Shown piece after piece: positions 46,521-56,544 of a stretch of DNA of 64,000 nucleotides. The translations under genes were made by a program, and so were the position numbers. The stretch is taken from contig NZ_NBBI01000002.1 of NCBI RefSeq assembly GCF_002197685.1, positions 1 to 64,000 of the forward strand, given 5' to 3'. A model generated the notes under the pieces. The model was not told where the DNA came from and searched no databases. It saw nothing but the letters and a program-made list of their open reading frames with translations. Source of the DNA: Sphingomonas dokdonensis. Lineage in GTDB: Bacteria > Pseudomonadota > Alphaproteobacteria > Sphingomonadales > Sphingomonadaceae. Positions within the stretch are counted from its first letter, which is position 1. Each line of letters begins with the position of its first letter.

Positions 46521-47863
46521 GCCTCGCCCCCGACAACGGCACCGTGAAGCGCGCGCTGTCGGTCCACGCCGCGATCGGCCTCGTCGCCGGCGCTTTGCTC
46601 TACCTCGTCAGCCTCTCGGGCGCGGTCGCGGTCTTCTACCAGGAATGGCAGCGGGTCGAGCAGCGCGACGCGCCCGAGATGACGCGCATCGATCCCGCCG
46701 CCGTGCAGCGCGGCGTGGAGGCGGTGCTCGCGTCCGAGAAGGGCAAGCCGCCCACCACGCACCTTTACGTCCACCTGCCGGTCGAGCCGCTCCCGCGCAC
46801 CACCGTCACCACCGATACGCAGGCCGTCCACCTCGATGCGGCCGGCAACATCGCCGCGCCCGAGGAAGTCGCCTGGTCCGATTTCCTGGTCGAGCTTCAT
46901 TACGCGCTCAACCTGCCGGCAATCGCCGGGCTGACGGTGGTCGGCGGGCTTGGCGTCATGATGCTGGCATTGTCGCTGTCGGGCGTCGTCGCGCACCCGC
47001 GCATCTTCCGCGACGCCTTTCGCCTGCGCGCCCGCGATACGGGCGGCCTCGGCCTGGCGGACTGGCACAATCGGCTGAGCGTCTGGACGCTGCCCTTCAC
47101 GCTGGCGATCGCCTTCACCGGCGCGCTCATCGGCATGGCCTATGTCACCGCTTACGGCATGGCGACCACCAGCTACGGCGGCGATCTGGAGGCGGTCTAT
47201 GCTCCCATCTTCGGCGCGGAAGGGAAGCCGGACAAGACGCCCGCACCCGCACCAAACATCGTTGCGGCGTTTGATTACATGCGCGCCAACCACCCCGATG
47301 CCGACCTCACCTATGTGACGCTGCACGATCCGGGCACCGCGGGGCAGCACATCCAGCTACTCGGCGAGCACAAGCGCCGCCTGGTGTTCGGCGAATATTA
47401 CACCTTCGACGCGGCCGGCCGCTTCCACGCGATCGCCGGGCTCGCCGACGGCACATTGGGTCAGCAGGCCGCCGCTTCCAACTACCGGCTGCACTTCGGC
47501 AATTTCGGCGGCATGCCGGTGAAGATCGCCTATTTCGTCTTTGGCCTGGTACTGACCGGCATCTGCGCCACCGGCACCTACATCTGGCTCGGCAAGCGCG
47601 AGCGCCGGGGCGTCCATGAGCCGCGCCTGCGCGCCGTCTGGGACGCGGTGGTCTGGGGATCGCCGCTCCTGCTGGCGGTGACGTTCATCCTGCGCAAGAC
47701 GATCGGCAACGGCGCACCGCTTGCGCTCACCTTCTGGCTCGGCATGGCGGCGCTTGTCGGCATTGCCTTCGCGGTCCCCGGACGCAACGTGTTGGCCAGG
47801 GTGCTGAAGGTCGTGCTCGTCGTTACCCTCCTGCTAGTCGGGGCGTTGATCTTTCTCGTCTGA
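46517..47863 (+). CDS. PepSY-associated TM protein (PiuB/iron-regulated membrane reductase-like)
   Basis: The 448-residue protein has a first helix SVHAAIGLVAGALLYLVSLSGAVAVFYQEW, a large periplasmic part with PepSY-type features, and GLADWHNRLSVWTLPFTLAIAFTGALIG and RLHFGNFGGMPVKIAYFVFGLVLTGICATGTYIW as further helices. Conserved His residues in LHYALNLP, DWHNRL and LHFGNF could bind haem or metal. Such proteins often sit with siderophore receptors and may reduce ferric complexes. No receptor lies directly next to it here. Confidence 0.82.
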   Translation: MSLAPDNGTVKRALSVHAAIGLVAGALLYLVSLSGAVAVFYQEWQRVEQRDAPEMTRIDPAAVQRGVEAVLASEKGKPPTTHLYVHLPVEPLPRTTVTTDTQAVHLDAAGNIAAPEEVAWSDFLVELHYALNLPAIAGLTVVGGLGVMMLALSLSGVVAHPRIFRDAFRLRARDTGGLGLADWHNRLSVWTLPFTLAIAFTGALIGMAYVTAYGMATTSYGGDLEAVYAPIFGAEGKPDKTPAPAPNIVAAFDYMRANHPDADLTYVTLHDPGTAGQHIQLLGEHKRRLVFGEYYTFDAAGRFHAIAGLADGTLGQQAAASNYRLHFGNFGGMPVKIAYFVFGLVLTGICATGTYIWLGKRERRGVHEPRLRAVWDAVVWGSPLLLAVTFILRKTIGNGAPLALTFWLGMAALVGIAFAVPGRNVLARVLKVVLVVTLLLVGALIFLV

Positions 47864-47998
47864 ACGGCACGCCGATCCTCCGGTTTCGAACGGGATAAGA
47901 GGGTTAACGTCGCGGTAACCTTGAATTTTCCGGAACGTAACGGCGCGTGGCGGGCTTCATGTTCCAGGCTTTGCGACCATGTCGCGACAGGAGGGATG

Positions 47999-48523
47999 AT
48001 GACCAGCAATCTCGTATCCGCAGTTTTCGACAGCCATGCCGACGCCGAGCGCGCGGTGGACGATCTGCGCCGCAACGGCGTCTCGGATGAGGCGATCTCG
48101 GTGATTGCGCGCCACGATGGCGAGACGACGATCGGCGACGGCAGCGGCGCCGACAGCAAGGAATTCATCGGCAAGGTGGCGGCCGGCGCGGGCATCGGCA
48201 CGATCCTCGGCATCGCGGCACTTGCGATCCCCGGCGTCGGCCCGCTGGTGGCGGGCGGCGCGATCGCATCGTCGATGGTGCCGGGCATGGCGATCACCGG
48301 CGCGGCGCTGGGCGGCGCGGCCGGTGGCCTGGAAAAGGTGATGACCGATCACGGCGTCAGCGAAGAGGATGCCGGCTATTACGGCAGCCGCATCAATGAT
48401 GGCGGCGTGTTCGTCTCCGTGGACGCCGGCCGCAGCGGCATGGCGGCAGATCAGGCCGCCGACATGCTGTACCGCGCCGGCGGTCACAGCGCCACGCGCC
48501 CACGGACGGCCGCCACGATCTAG
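47999..48523 (+). CDS. Glycine-rich membrane-associated stress protein
   Basis: The 174-residue protein has an N-terminal ferredoxin-like segment (NLVSAVFDSHADAERAVDDLRRNGVSDEAISVIARHD) of the general-stress/YflT-like type. A glycine-zipper pair of helices follows (VAAGAGIGTILGIAALAIPGVGPLVAGGAIASS), then a repeat of the first fold (GVSEEDAGYYGSRINDGGVFVSVDAG). AGGAGGG precedes the second of two adjacent ATGs. The protein probably associates with membranes and responds to stress. Exact function unknown. Confidence 0.75.
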   Translation: MTSNLVSAVFDSHADAERAVDDLRRNGVSDEAISVIARHDGETTIGDGSGADSKEFIGKVAAGAGIGTILGIAALAIPGVGPLVAGGAIASSMVPGMAITGAALGGAAGGLEKVMTDHGVSEEDAGYYGSRINDGGVFVSVDAGRSGMAADQAADMLYRAGGHSATRPRTAATI

Positions 48524-48559
48524 CGGCGGATCGCAGGGCGGTTACCCTGCACATCATGG

Positions 48560-48597
48560 CAGCGGCGTACCGTGCGCGGTGCGCCGCTGTTTATTTA
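48560..48597 (+). terminator. Rho-independent terminator after the stress protein
   Basis: CAGCGGCG and CGCCGCTG arms with a 14-base loop are followed by TTTATTTA, about 37 bp past the stop. Confidence 0.75.
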
Positions 48598-49141
48598 TAA
48601 GGCTCCTGGCTTCAGAGGTCCGCACCGGCAAAGGCTTGGACCCAGCCGAGACCTTATATGATCAAGCAAACTTCCTCGCACTCAAGTGGCGCGATCGCAG
48701 TTGAAGCGCGCCACAATTTCGTGAGCGCCACAACACACTAGCATTGAGCCGGCCTTTGGCTGCCGCTCATGCTGAAGATGATCAGGTTTCTGTCCATGGC
48801 GCATGCGCTGATGGCGCATCTCGCAACCGTGATGTATGGCACGCCAAAAGACGCTTGCAAGCGAGCCAATAGTCTATAATCCACGAGTGTTGGGTAAGTT
48901 CCCTTGAAAATAAATATGCTGGCGACTCGCAGTAATCGCGGGAGATTCGGTGAGGAATAAGCGTGTATTCTGCTTGTGTTCTTCTATTATGGCATCTTTA
49001 ACTATGTTTCGCTTCTAGTCATTGCCGGGCATATAGTTAATTCTGGCGCAAATTACGTATAAATACGTGTAACAAAGCGTTGAACGCTTCGCAGCATCCT
49101 TTCCGAACCGGCCGCAATGATCGGCCGAAAAGGAGGATGAC
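48598..49141. other. AT-rich intergenic region before the adhesin gene
   Basis: These 540 bp are visibly richer in A and T than anything else in the window. No open frame matches a protein. A small palindrome ACGTAT-AA-ATACGT at 49055-49068 lies about 75 bp upstream of the adhesin start and may be a regulatory site. AAAGGAGG at 49129-49136 is the adhesin ribosome binding site. Confidence 0.55.
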
Positions 49142-51643
49142 ATGGCTGACCATACACAATCTCGCTCTTCGATGATGACCCGCCTGCTGACCCGCTCGTT
49201 GCTGGGGTCGCCGGTTCTCTTGGCTGTGCTCACCGCGCAGCAGGCCGAGGCGCAGCAGCGCGTCGTCAGCGCATGCTCGGGCGTCAGCCTGCCGCGCTCT
49301 GCCGTTACCGACATTCTCACGCCCGTGATCACCGGCATCGCCACACCGGTCGAAGGTCGCGTGAACGATATTCTGGGCCTGCCGCTGCTCGGTGGCCTGC
49401 TGCCCGATCTGTCGCTGAACGCATCCGGCCTGTTGACCGATGCCGCCAACGGCGCGCCGATCACGTTGCAGGCGCTCGCCACTGACGGCACGGTGGTCGG
49501 CCCGACCGATCAGTGCCGCCTAACGGCAGACTCGATCACGCTTGATGCGCCCGCCGGCGTGGCGATCGGCGGCAACCAGATCACCGGCCTTGGCGCGGAC
49601 GGCGCAGCGGCCTTTGCCAGCGACATCAACGCGATCGCCTTCGGCAACAATGCCCGCGCGGAGGCGGGCGCCACTGGCAGCATCGCGCTGGGTACGAACA
49701 GCAGCGTCACGGCGGCGAACAGCGTTGCGCTTGGCGCAGGATCGGTCGCCGGCCGCGGCGCGCTGGCGAACTACACCGCCACCGGGCTGGTCGGTGCGCA
49801 GAACTCCGTCGGTGAAGTGTCGATCGGGGCGCCGGGCGCCGAGCGCCAGCTGACCAACGTCGCCGCCGGCACCGCCGCGACCGACGCCGCCACCGTGGGG
49901 CAGGTCGATGGCGTCGCCGCACAGGTGACGGCGCTTGCCGACCGCGCGGTGCAATATGACGGGGCGGCACGCGACCGCGTGACGCTGGCCGGCGCCGGCG
50001 GTACGGTGATCGGCAATGTCGGCGCGGGTACCCTGTCGGCCACCTCGACCGAGGCGGTGAACGGCAGCCAGCTGTTCGCCACCAATGCGCAGGTTGCCGC
50101 CAATACCACCGCCATCACCAATCTCGGCAACATCGCGGCCGGCCCCGTGCGCTATGCCGATCCGGCAACGCCGACGGTTCCCAACGGTGGCACGGTAACC
50201 GACGAAGCGACGCTCCTCGGCGCGAGCGGCGGCGCGGTCGGCCTCCACAATGTGCGCGCGGGTGCGCTTGCCGCCGGATCGACCGACGCGGTGAATGGCG
50301 ATCAGCTGTTCGCCACCAATCAGGCGGTGGCCGGCAATACCGATGCGATCACCAACATCGACGCGCGGGTGACGACCACCGAAACCAACGTCGCCAATCT
50401 CCAGACCGATGTCGCCAACAACACCACCGCGATCACCGATCTGCAGAACTCCGTCACCGGCACCAACACCAACGTCACCAATCTGACAACGCAGGTGGAC
50501 GCCAACACCACGCAGATCACCAACATCAACACCAGCCTCGCCAATCAGCCGCTGCGCTACGCCGATGCGGCGACGCCGACGACGCCCAACGGCGGCACGG
50601 TCAGCGAGGATGCGACTCTGGTCAGCGCCAGCGGCGGCGCGGTCGGCCTCCACAATGTGCGCGCCGGCGCCCTGGTCGCCGGATCGACCGACGCGGTGAA
50701 CGGCGATCAGCTCGCCACCACCAACGCGCAGGTCTCGGCCAACACCACCGCGATCACCAATTTCAACAATCTGGTGACGGGCAGCGCGGTCAGCCCCGTG
50801 CAATACAGCAACCCCGACAATCCGACGGTGCCGAACGGCGGCACGCTGACCAACGACGTCACCTTTGTCGGCGCCGATCCGGCAGCGCCCGTCACGCTTC
50901 ACAACGTAGCCGGCGGCGCGGTGTCGGCAACCTCCACCGATGCGGTGAACGGGCAGCAGCTGTTCGCGGTGTCGCAACAGGCCGCCAACAGCCTGCAATA
51001 TGACCGCGACGCAGCCGGCGCGCGTGCCAACAGCGTGACGCTCGCCGGAGGCGATGCCGCAGCGCCCGTGGCGATCAACAATGTCGCGGCCGGCGCCGTG
51101 GCGGCCGGATCGACCCAGGCGGTGAACGGCGGGCAGCTGTACGCCACCAATCAGGTGGCGCAGCAAGCCGCCGCGCTTGGCGCCAATTCGGTGCAATACG
51201 ATCAGGGCCGCACCTCGGTGACGTTCAACACCACGGGCAGCGCGGTGGTACTGCGCAATGTGGCGGCGGGCACGTCGGCGACCGATGCGGTCAACGTGGG
51301 CCAGTTGCAAAGCGGCCTGCAGGGCGCCGTGAACCAGGCGAACGCCTACACCGACACGCGGCTCAACCAGGCATTGACGTCGATGAACTTCAACCTGCGT
51401 GAGGTGCGCCGCGATCTTAGCGCCGGCACGTCGTCGGCGCTGGCGGCGGCGGGCCTGCCGCAGGCGAACGAGCCGGGCCGCTCGATGGTCGCGATCGGCG
51501 GCGGCACCTACCGGGGTCAGTCCGCGCTGGCGGTCGGCGCCTCGACCTTCCTCAACGACGGGCACTCGATCTTCCGCATCGGCGCCTCGATCGACAGCCA
51601 GGGCTATGGCGGCGCGAATGCGGGCTTCGGCTACCAATTCTGA
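49142..51643 (+). CDS. YadA-like trimeric autotransporter adhesin
   Basis: The 833-residue protein has a signal peptide (SLLGSPVLLAVLTAQQAEA). The head region has left-handed roll repeats (FGNNARAEAGATGSIALGTNS, VTAANSVALGAGS). Several stalk and neck units follow the pattern LHNVRAGALAAGSTDAVNGDQL, and the C-terminal YadA membrane anchor (AGLPQANEPGRSMVAIGGGTYRGQSALAVG to NAGFGYQF) ends in Phe. Three chains form one 12-strand pore and a surface fibre that mediates attachment or autoaggregation. The stalk contains Thr/Asn-rich coiled-coil segments (TNVANLQTDVANNTTAITDL). No partner genes are adjacent. Confidence 0.93.
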   Translation: MADHTQSRSSMMTRLLTRSLLGSPVLLAVLTAQQAEAQQRVVSACSGVSLPRSAVTDILTPVITGIATPVEGRVNDILGLPLLGGLLPDLSLNASGLLTDAANGAPITLQALATDGTVVGPTDQCRLTADSITLDAPAGVAIGGNQITGLGADGAAAFASDINAIAFGNNARAEAGATGSIALGTNSSVTAANSVALGAGSVAGRGALANYTATGLVGAQNSVGEVSIGAPGAERQLTNVAAGTAATDAATVGQVDGVAAQVTALADRAVQYDGAARDRVTLAGAGGTVIGNVGAGTLSATSTEAVNGSQLFATNAQVAANTTAITNLGNIAAGPVRYADPATPTVPNGGTVTDEATLLGASGGAVGLHNVRAGALAAGSTDAVNGDQLFATNQAVAGNTDAITNIDARVTTTETNVANLQTDVANNTTAITDLQNSVTGTNTNVTNLTTQVDANTTQITNINTSLANQPLRYADAATPTTPNGGTVSEDATLVSASGGAVGLHNVRAGALVAGSTDAVNGDQLATTNAQVSANTTAITNFNNLVTGSAVSPVQYSNPDNPTVPNGGTLTNDVTFVGADPAAPVTLHNVAGGAVSATSTDAVNGQQLFAVSQQAANSLQYDRDAAGARANSVTLAGGDAAAPVAINNVAAGAVAAGSTQAVNGGQLYATNQVAQQAAALGANSVQYDQGRTSVTFNTTGSAVVLRNVAAGTSATDAVNVGQLQSGLQGAVNQANAYTDTRLNQALTSMNFNLREVRRDLSAGTSSALAAAGLPQANEPGRSMVAIGGGTYRGQSALAVGASTFLNDGHSIFRIGASIDSQGYGGANAGFGYQF
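50225..50712 (+). repeat. Direct repeat units within the adhesin stalk
   Basis: An 83-bp segment at 50225-50307 recurs almost identically at 50630-50712, a 405-bp (135-codon) period. More divergent copies follow around 50890-50960 and 51070-51145. The near-identity of the first pair suggests recent duplication or gene conversion, and copy number could vary by recombination. Confidence 0.75.
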
Positions 51644-51657
51644 GCCGATTGTCCCGC

Positions 51658-51705
51658 GGCCGGGGGGCGTCTGCAGCCATGGACGTCGCCCCGGCCAAAA
51701 TTTTC
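51658..51705 (+). terminator. Rho-independent terminator after the adhesin
   Basis: GGCCGGGG and CCCCGGCC arms with extended GTC/GAC pairing are followed by AAAATTTTCTTC. Confidence 0.7.
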
Positions 51706-51837
51706 TTCGATCTGCCCACAAGGGTTTGATCTGTATGGCCCCTTTCCCCGCATGGCGCGTTACCGCGGCATGACGGGGATTTGGGCGTTGGCGCATCGGC
51801 GCTTCATGTTGGGCGCAAGCGCGCGGGCGACCCTGCG

Positions 51838-53610
51838 ATGACCACGCCGCAATGGCTGTCGGTGGCCGTGCTCACCGGCATGATGGGGCTCTTTATCTGG
51901 GGGCGCTTTCGCTACGACGTCACCGCGATCATCGCGTTGCTTGCGGCGCTGGCGGTCGGCATCGTGAAGCCGGCGGACGCCTTCTCCGGCTTCTCCGACG
52001 ATATCGTCATCATCGTCGGTTCCGCGCTGGTCATGTCGGCGGCGATGCAGCGATCCGGGCTGATCGAGCGCGCGCTCGCCTTCGTATCGCGGCGGATCAA
52101 GCGGGTGCGCTCGCAACTCGTCCTGCTCACTGCCTCGGTCGGCATCGCCTCCGCGCTGGTCAAGAATGTCGGTGCGCTCGCCATGCTGATGCCCGCCGCG
52201 TTTCAGATGGCGAAAAAGAACAACACCAGCCCCTCCGTCTTTCTGATGCCGATGTCCTTTGCCTCGCTGCTCGGCGGGCTGATGACGCTGGTCGGCACCT
52301 CACCCAACATCATCGTAAGCCGCGTGCGGCAGGAGATGACGGGGCAGCCTTTCACCATGTTCGATTATCTGCCGACCGGCCTCGGCCTGCTGATCGTCGG
52401 CATGATCTTTCTGCGCTTCGGCTATCGCCTCCTCCCACGCGATCGGCGCGCCACCGCGACGATGGGCGATGCGCTCGACATCACCGGCTATGTGACCGAG
52501 GCGACCATTCCCGAAGGATCGCCGGCGATCGGCGAAACGGTGGGCGCGTTCCTCGAGCGGCACGATCACGACGTCAACGTCACCAACCTGCTGCGCGCCG
52601 ACATGCGCACCGTGCCCGCGCACCATGTCGAGCTGCGTCAGGACGACATTCTCATCATGGCGGGCGAACCCGACGCGCTGGAACGCGTCATCGCCGCGGA
52701 CAGCCTGGTGCTGGAGGGCGAGCAGCGCGACCTGACCGATGACGAAGGCGACGAGATCGGCGTGATCGAGGGCGTGATCGGCGCCAATTCGGTGCTGGTC
52801 GGCCAGACCGCGGAGCGGCTGCGGCTCCAGTCGCACTATGGCGTCAACCTGATCGCGCTCTCGCGCTCCGGCGAGCGGCTCGCGCGGCGGCTCGGCGAGA
52901 CGAAGCTGAAGGCGGGCGATGTCGTCGTGCTGCAAGGTTCGCTCGTGCGCTTGCCCGATCGGCTCCACGACCTCGGCGTCCTGCCGCTGGCCGAGCGCAT
53001 GCTACGGCTGGGCAGCAGCGGGCGTAGCTGGCTGCCGCTGATCGTCCTCGCGATCGCCATGACCGCGACCGCGATGGAGCTGGTGCCGGTCGCGGTCGCC
53101 TTTTTCGCCGCCGCCGGTGTCGTCATCGCCACCGGCGCGCTGCCCACGCGCGAGGCGTATCAGGCGGTCGAATGGCCGATCCTCATCATGCTCGGCGCGC
53201 TGATCCCGGTCAGCGATTCGCTGCGCACCACCGGCGCGTCCGATCTGATCGCGACGGGCCTTGCCGATGTCGCCACCAGCCTCCCCGCATGGGGCGCCGT
53301 GGCGCTGATCATGGTGACGGCAATGGCGGTGACGCCGTTCCTCAACAACGCCGCCACCGTGCTGGTGATGGCGCCGATCGCCGCGGTCTTCGCACACGAC
53401 CTGGGCTACCGGCCCGAGGCGTTCCTGATCGCCACCGCGATCGGCGCGGGGTCCGATTTCCTCACCCCCATCGGGCACCAGTGCAACACGCTGGTGCTCG
53501 GGCCGGGCGGCTACAAGTTCGGCGATTACGCGAGGCTCGGCGCGCCCCTGTCGCTCCTCATCGTGCTGGTCGGCACGCCGCTCGTCATCTGGACCTGGCC
53601 GCTGCACTAA
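51838..53610 (+). CDS. SLC13/DASS-family anion transporter with RCK_C domains
   Basis: The 590-residue inner-membrane protein has N- and C-terminal transporter halves (VKNVGALAMLMPAAFQMAKK and GTSPNIIVSR; FLNNAATVLVMAPIAAVFA and TPIGHQCNTLVLGPGGY are the paired hairpin signatures). They are separated by about 170 soluble residues with two TrkA-C/RCK_C units (HHVELRQDDILIMAGEPDAL, LKAGDVVVLQGSLVRLPD). Such proteins move sulfate, dicarboxylates or similar anions with sodium. The ATG at 51838 is used. It converges with DctA, 10 bp apart, which hints at carboxylate metabolism but does not prove it. Confidence 0.88.
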   Translation: MTTPQWLSVAVLTGMMGLFIWGRFRYDVTAIIALLAALAVGIVKPADAFSGFSDDIVIIVGSALVMSAAMQRSGLIERALAFVSRRIKRVRSQLVLLTASVGIASALVKNVGALAMLMPAAFQMAKKNNTSPSVFLMPMSFASLLGGLMTLVGTSPNIIVSRVRQEMTGQPFTMFDYLPTGLGLLIVGMIFLRFGYRLLPRDRRATATMGDALDITGYVTEATIPEGSPAIGETVGAFLERHDHDVNVTNLLRADMRTVPAHHVELRQDDILIMAGEPDALERVIAADSLVLEGEQRDLTDDEGDEIGVIEGVIGANSVLVGQTAERLRLQSHYGVNLIALSRSGERLARRLGETKLKAGDVVVLQGSLVRLPDRLHDLGVLPLAERMLRLGSSGRSWLPLIVLAIAMTATAMELVPVAVAFFAAAGVVIATGALPTREAYQAVEWPILIMLGALIPVSDSLRTTGASDLIATGLADVATSLPAWGAVALIMVTAMAVTPFLNNAATVLVMAPIAAVFAHDLGYRPEAFLIATAIGAGSDFLTPIGHQCNTLVLGPGGYKFGDYARLGAPLSLLIVLVGTPLVIWTWPLH

Positions 53611-53620
53611 GCGGCCGCGC

Positions 53621-54943
53621 TCACACCACGTCGGCGATCGGCGGCGCGCGGCCGGTAAGCGCGAGGTCGAGCTGCGCCTTGTCCAGCTGCCCCTCCCAGC
53701 GCGCGACCACCACCGTCGCCACCGCATTGCCGATGAAGTTCGTCAGGCTGCGGCATTCGGACATGAAGCGGTCCACCCCCAGGATCAGCGCCATGCCCGC
53801 GACCGGCACGTCGGGCACGATCGACAGCGTCGCGGCGAGCGTGATGAAGCCTGCGCCCGTCACCCCCGCCGCGCCCTTGGACGACAGCATGGCGACGCCG
53901 AGCAGCAGCAATTGCTGCCCCAGCGTCAGGTCGACATTGCACGCCTGCGCGATGAACAGCGCCGCCAGCGTCATGTAGATGTTGGTGCCGTCGAGGTTAA
54001 ACGAATAGCCCGTCGGCACCACCAGCCCAACCACCGACTTGGCGCAGCCCGCCCGCTCCATCTTCTCGATCAGCGAGGGCAGCGCGCTTTCCGACGACGA
54101 CGTGCCGAGCACCAGCAGCAGCTCCGCCTTCAGATATGCGATCAGCCGCAGGATCGAGAAGCCGCACAACCGCGCCACCGTGCCCAGCACCACCAGCACG
54201 AACAGCAGGGAGGTGAGGTAGAATGTCCCCACCAGCATCGCGAGGTTCGCCAGCGTGCCCACGCCATAGCGCCCGATGGTAAAGGCCATCGCGCCGAACG
54301 CGCCCAGCGGCGCCGCGCGCATCAGGATCGACACCACCTTGAACACGGCAAGCGACACGTCGTTCAGCGCGCCGAGCAGCCGATCCCCGCGCTCGCCGAT
54401 CATCGCGAGGCCGATGCCGAACAGGATCGCGACGAACAGCGTCTGGAGGATGTTGCCGTCGGTCAGCGCGGACAGGAACGTGTCGGGAATGACGCCCAGC
54501 AGAAACCCGACCAGCGTCGATTCATGCGCCTTGGCCGAATAATCCGCCACCTTGCTGGCATCCAGCGTCGCTGGATTTATGTTGAGCCCGCTGCCCGGCT
54601 GCACGACATTGGCGACGATCAGCCCGACGATCAGCGCCAGCGTGGAAAAGAACAGGAAATAGCCAAAGGCCTTGCCCGCCACGCGGCCCACCGCGCCCAG
54701 GTCGCGCATCCCCGCGATCCCGGTGATGATGGTGAGAAAGATCACCGGCGCGATGATCATCTTCACCAGCTTGATGAACGCGTCGCCGATCGGCTTCATC
54801 GCCTCGCCGGTCGTTGGCGCGAAATGGCCCAGCAGCACGCCGGCGACGATCGCGATCAGCACCTGAACGTACAGGTGGGTGTACCAGGGGGAGGGGGGCG
54901 GCAAAGGTGGCGGTGCAGAGGGCGAAGTCGCGATCTGGATCAA
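53621..54943 (-). CDS. dctA: C4-dicarboxylate/cation symporter DctA-like
   Basis: The 440-residue protein of the DAACS family has reentrant-loop motif [21 protein letters not shown], substrate/cation motif [24 protein letters not shown] and hairpin [20 protein letters not shown]. It imports succinate, fumarate and malate with protons or sodium. No ATG fits; the TTG at 54943, preceded by GAGGACC, gives the normal DctA length, so I use it. A Pro-rich N-terminal stretch ([13 protein letters not shown]) precedes helix 1. Confidence 0.9.
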   Translation of the reverse strand: MIQIATSPSAPPPLPPPSPWYTHLYVQVLIAIVAGVLLGHFAPTTGEAMKPIGDAFIKLVKMIIAPVIFLTIITGIAGMRDLGAVGRVAGKAFGYFLFFSTLALIVGLIVANVVQPGSGLNINPATLDASKVADYSAKAHESTLVGFLLGVIPDTFLSALTDGNILQTLFVAILFGIGLAMIGERGDRLLGALNDVSLAVFKVVSILMRAAPLGAFGAMAFTIGRYGVGTLANLAMLVGTFYLTSLLFVLVVLGTVARLCGFSILRLIAYLKAELLLVLGTSSSESALPSLIEKMERAGCAKSVVGLVVPTGYSFNLDGTNIYMTLAALFIAQACNVDLTLGQQLLLLGVAMLSSKGAAGVTGAGFITLAATLSIVPDVPVAGMALILGVDRFMSECRSLTNFIGNAVATVVVARWEGQLDKAQLDLALTGRAPPIADVV

Positions 54944-55098
54944 ATGACGGTCCTCATGAATGCCGGCCACATGCCCGACTGCTCGCACACGCCAATGCTG
55001 GCAGGCAAGGGCAAGACGGCCTTGCTTTTCATCAAACGGATTCCCGGGATCGCTCCCCGGTTCGGCCCGTTGGTACGGCAAGACGAAAGGACCGATCG

Positions 55099-55758
55099 AT
55101 GGCAGACCCGGACACGCGGCTCTACGGCATGGCGGATCCCGCCAATCACCAGGCGCCGGCCCAAAACGGCATGCGCGGCGAGGCTGCGCCCGCCGATGAC
55201 GCCGGCTATCATCGCGACGTGATCCCGCCGGATCAGCCGCCGATTGCGGTGGAGGAGGAATCGGGCGTCGCCTTCGCGGAGGCGAACGGCGCCGGCGCGT
55301 CGCCTACCCGAGCGCCCGATGCGCTGGAAGAGGCGAAGGCCGCCACAGACGACACGCCGCTGCTGCCGGACGCCGCGCCCGCCGGTCAGCCCGACGTGGT
55401 GCGCCCCGCGTCGTGGCAGACGACGCCCGCGACGGCGGCACCGCAGCCAGCCGGCAGCAGCAACGACGAAACCTGGGCGGATCCCGCGCCCGCGCCATCG
55501 CCGTGGCCATGGATCGTCGCGGCGCTCGGGCTCGGCTTCGTCGTCGGACGTGGGCGCCGGCGCCGGGCGGCCGCCGCGCCGGTTGCGGCACCGTCGGTAG
55601 CGCCCGTGGCGCTCGCCCGCCTGCCGGGCGAGCTCGGCGGTGTGGTTCAGGTGCGCGATGCTGGCCCCGCCGAGGTCAGGGACCCGCCGGCCCAATGGTC
55701 GCGCGTCGACGAGGCGTCGGACGAAAGTTTCCCGGCCAGCGATCCACCAGCCTATTGA
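55099..55758 (+). CDS. Pro/Ala-rich single-pass protein with [14 protein letters not shown] tail
   Basis: The 219-residue protein is mostly low-complexity and acidic (residues 1-130). One membrane helix follows ([18 protein letters not shown]) with a basic cluster GRRRRAA. The end is [17 protein letters not shown], a short C-terminal motif found on many unrelated small proteobacterial proteins and of unknown role. ATG 55099 gives the shortest sensible frame; longer frames upstream lack composition support. No function can be assigned. Confidence 0.65.
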   Translation: MADPDTRLYGMADPANHQAPAQNGMRGEAAPADDAGYHRDVIPPDQPPIAVEEESGVAFAEANGAGASPTRAPDALEEAKAATDDTPLLPDAAPAGQPDVVRPASWQTTPATAAPQPAGSSNDETWADPAPAPSPWPWIVAALGLGFVVGRGRRRRAAAAPVAAPSVAPVALARLPGELGGVVQVRDAGPAEVRDPPAQWSRVDEASDESFPASDPPAY

Positions 55759-55800
55759 TCGGTGGGGCGCCGGTTCGCGCGCCCGCATCGGTTCATTGGC

Positions 55801-56412
55801 TCAGGCGGTCGGCCACATCATCAGGCTGGTTTCCACCACACGCTCCAGCTCCGCGCGCGACGCGCCGGAGCCCGATTGCACGCCCATGCCCTGCAGGATC
55901 GCGTAAAGGTACAGGGTCAGGCTTTCCGGCTCGACATGGTCGGGCAGGTCGCCATCGCGCTTGGCCTGGCGAAAGCGGTCGATCAGCGCCTGCTGCGAGG
56001 AGGCTCGCCGGGCGATGATGTCGGCCTTGATCGATTCGGCTTCGGCCCCGCAAGCGGTCGCGCTGATCACGCCCAGGCACCCCTTGGGATCGCAGCTGCT
56101 GGTCTGCGCCTCGATCGCGCCGCGCATGAAATGCTCGGCAACGGCACGCGCGCTCGGCTGCTTCAGCGCCTCGCGGGTATAGGCCAGCTTCTCGGCCTCG
56201 TAGAGGTCGAGCGCCTTGTGGAACAAGGCTTCCTTGTTGCCGAAGGCGGCGTAGAGGCTCGGCTTGGTGATCCCCATGGCCTCGGTGAGGTCGGCCATCG
56301 AGGCCCCCTCATAGCCTTTTGTCCAGAACACGCCCAACGCCTTGCTCAGCGCCGCATCGACGCAGAACTCGCGCGGACGCCCCTTGACGGACGGTGCAGC
56401 GGTCGATTCCAT
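55801..56412 (-). CDS. TetR-family regulator
   Basis: The 203-residue protein has DNA-binding region GRPREFCVDAALSKALGVFWTKGYEGASMADLTEAMGITKPSLYAAFGNKEALF, in the group of TetR proteins whose helix-turn-helix reads KPSLYAAFG. The ligand domain has Cys residues at SCDPKGCLG and ATACGAEA. It is divergent from the VOC gene at 56545, and the 132-bp gap contains an AGTATATATGC element near 56420 that may be its operator. Confidence 0.88.
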   Translation of the reverse strand: MESTAAPSVKGRPREFCVDAALSKALGVFWTKGYEGASMADLTEAMGITKPSLYAAFGNKEALFHKALDLYEAEKLAYTREALKQPSARAVAEHFMRGAIEAQTSSCDPKGCLGVISATACGAEAESIKADIIARRASSQQALIDRFRQAKRDGDLPDHVEPESLTLYLYAILQGMGVQSGSGASRAELERVVETSLMMWPTA

Positions 56413-56544
56413 AACGACCAGTATATATGCACTTTTCCCGCCCGCTCAAGCGGTTCGCCGGTCAGCGCGTCCTTCTCGCGCCCTTTTGGGCAGGCAACCC
56501 ATCACCCGGCGCACCGTTCTCTGCCCGCAAGCAGGAGACGGTGT

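Noticed and set aside
47932..47960. GGAAC box upstream of the glycine-rich stress protein as an EcfG promoter
   Set aside because: No CGTT or GTT lies at the required 16-17 base distance.
49520..51796. 758-codon minus-strand open frame opposite the adhesin
   Set aside because: The repetitive Arg/Gly/His-rich translation mirrors the adhesin repeats. The plus-strand protein has signal peptide, head, stalk and anchor.
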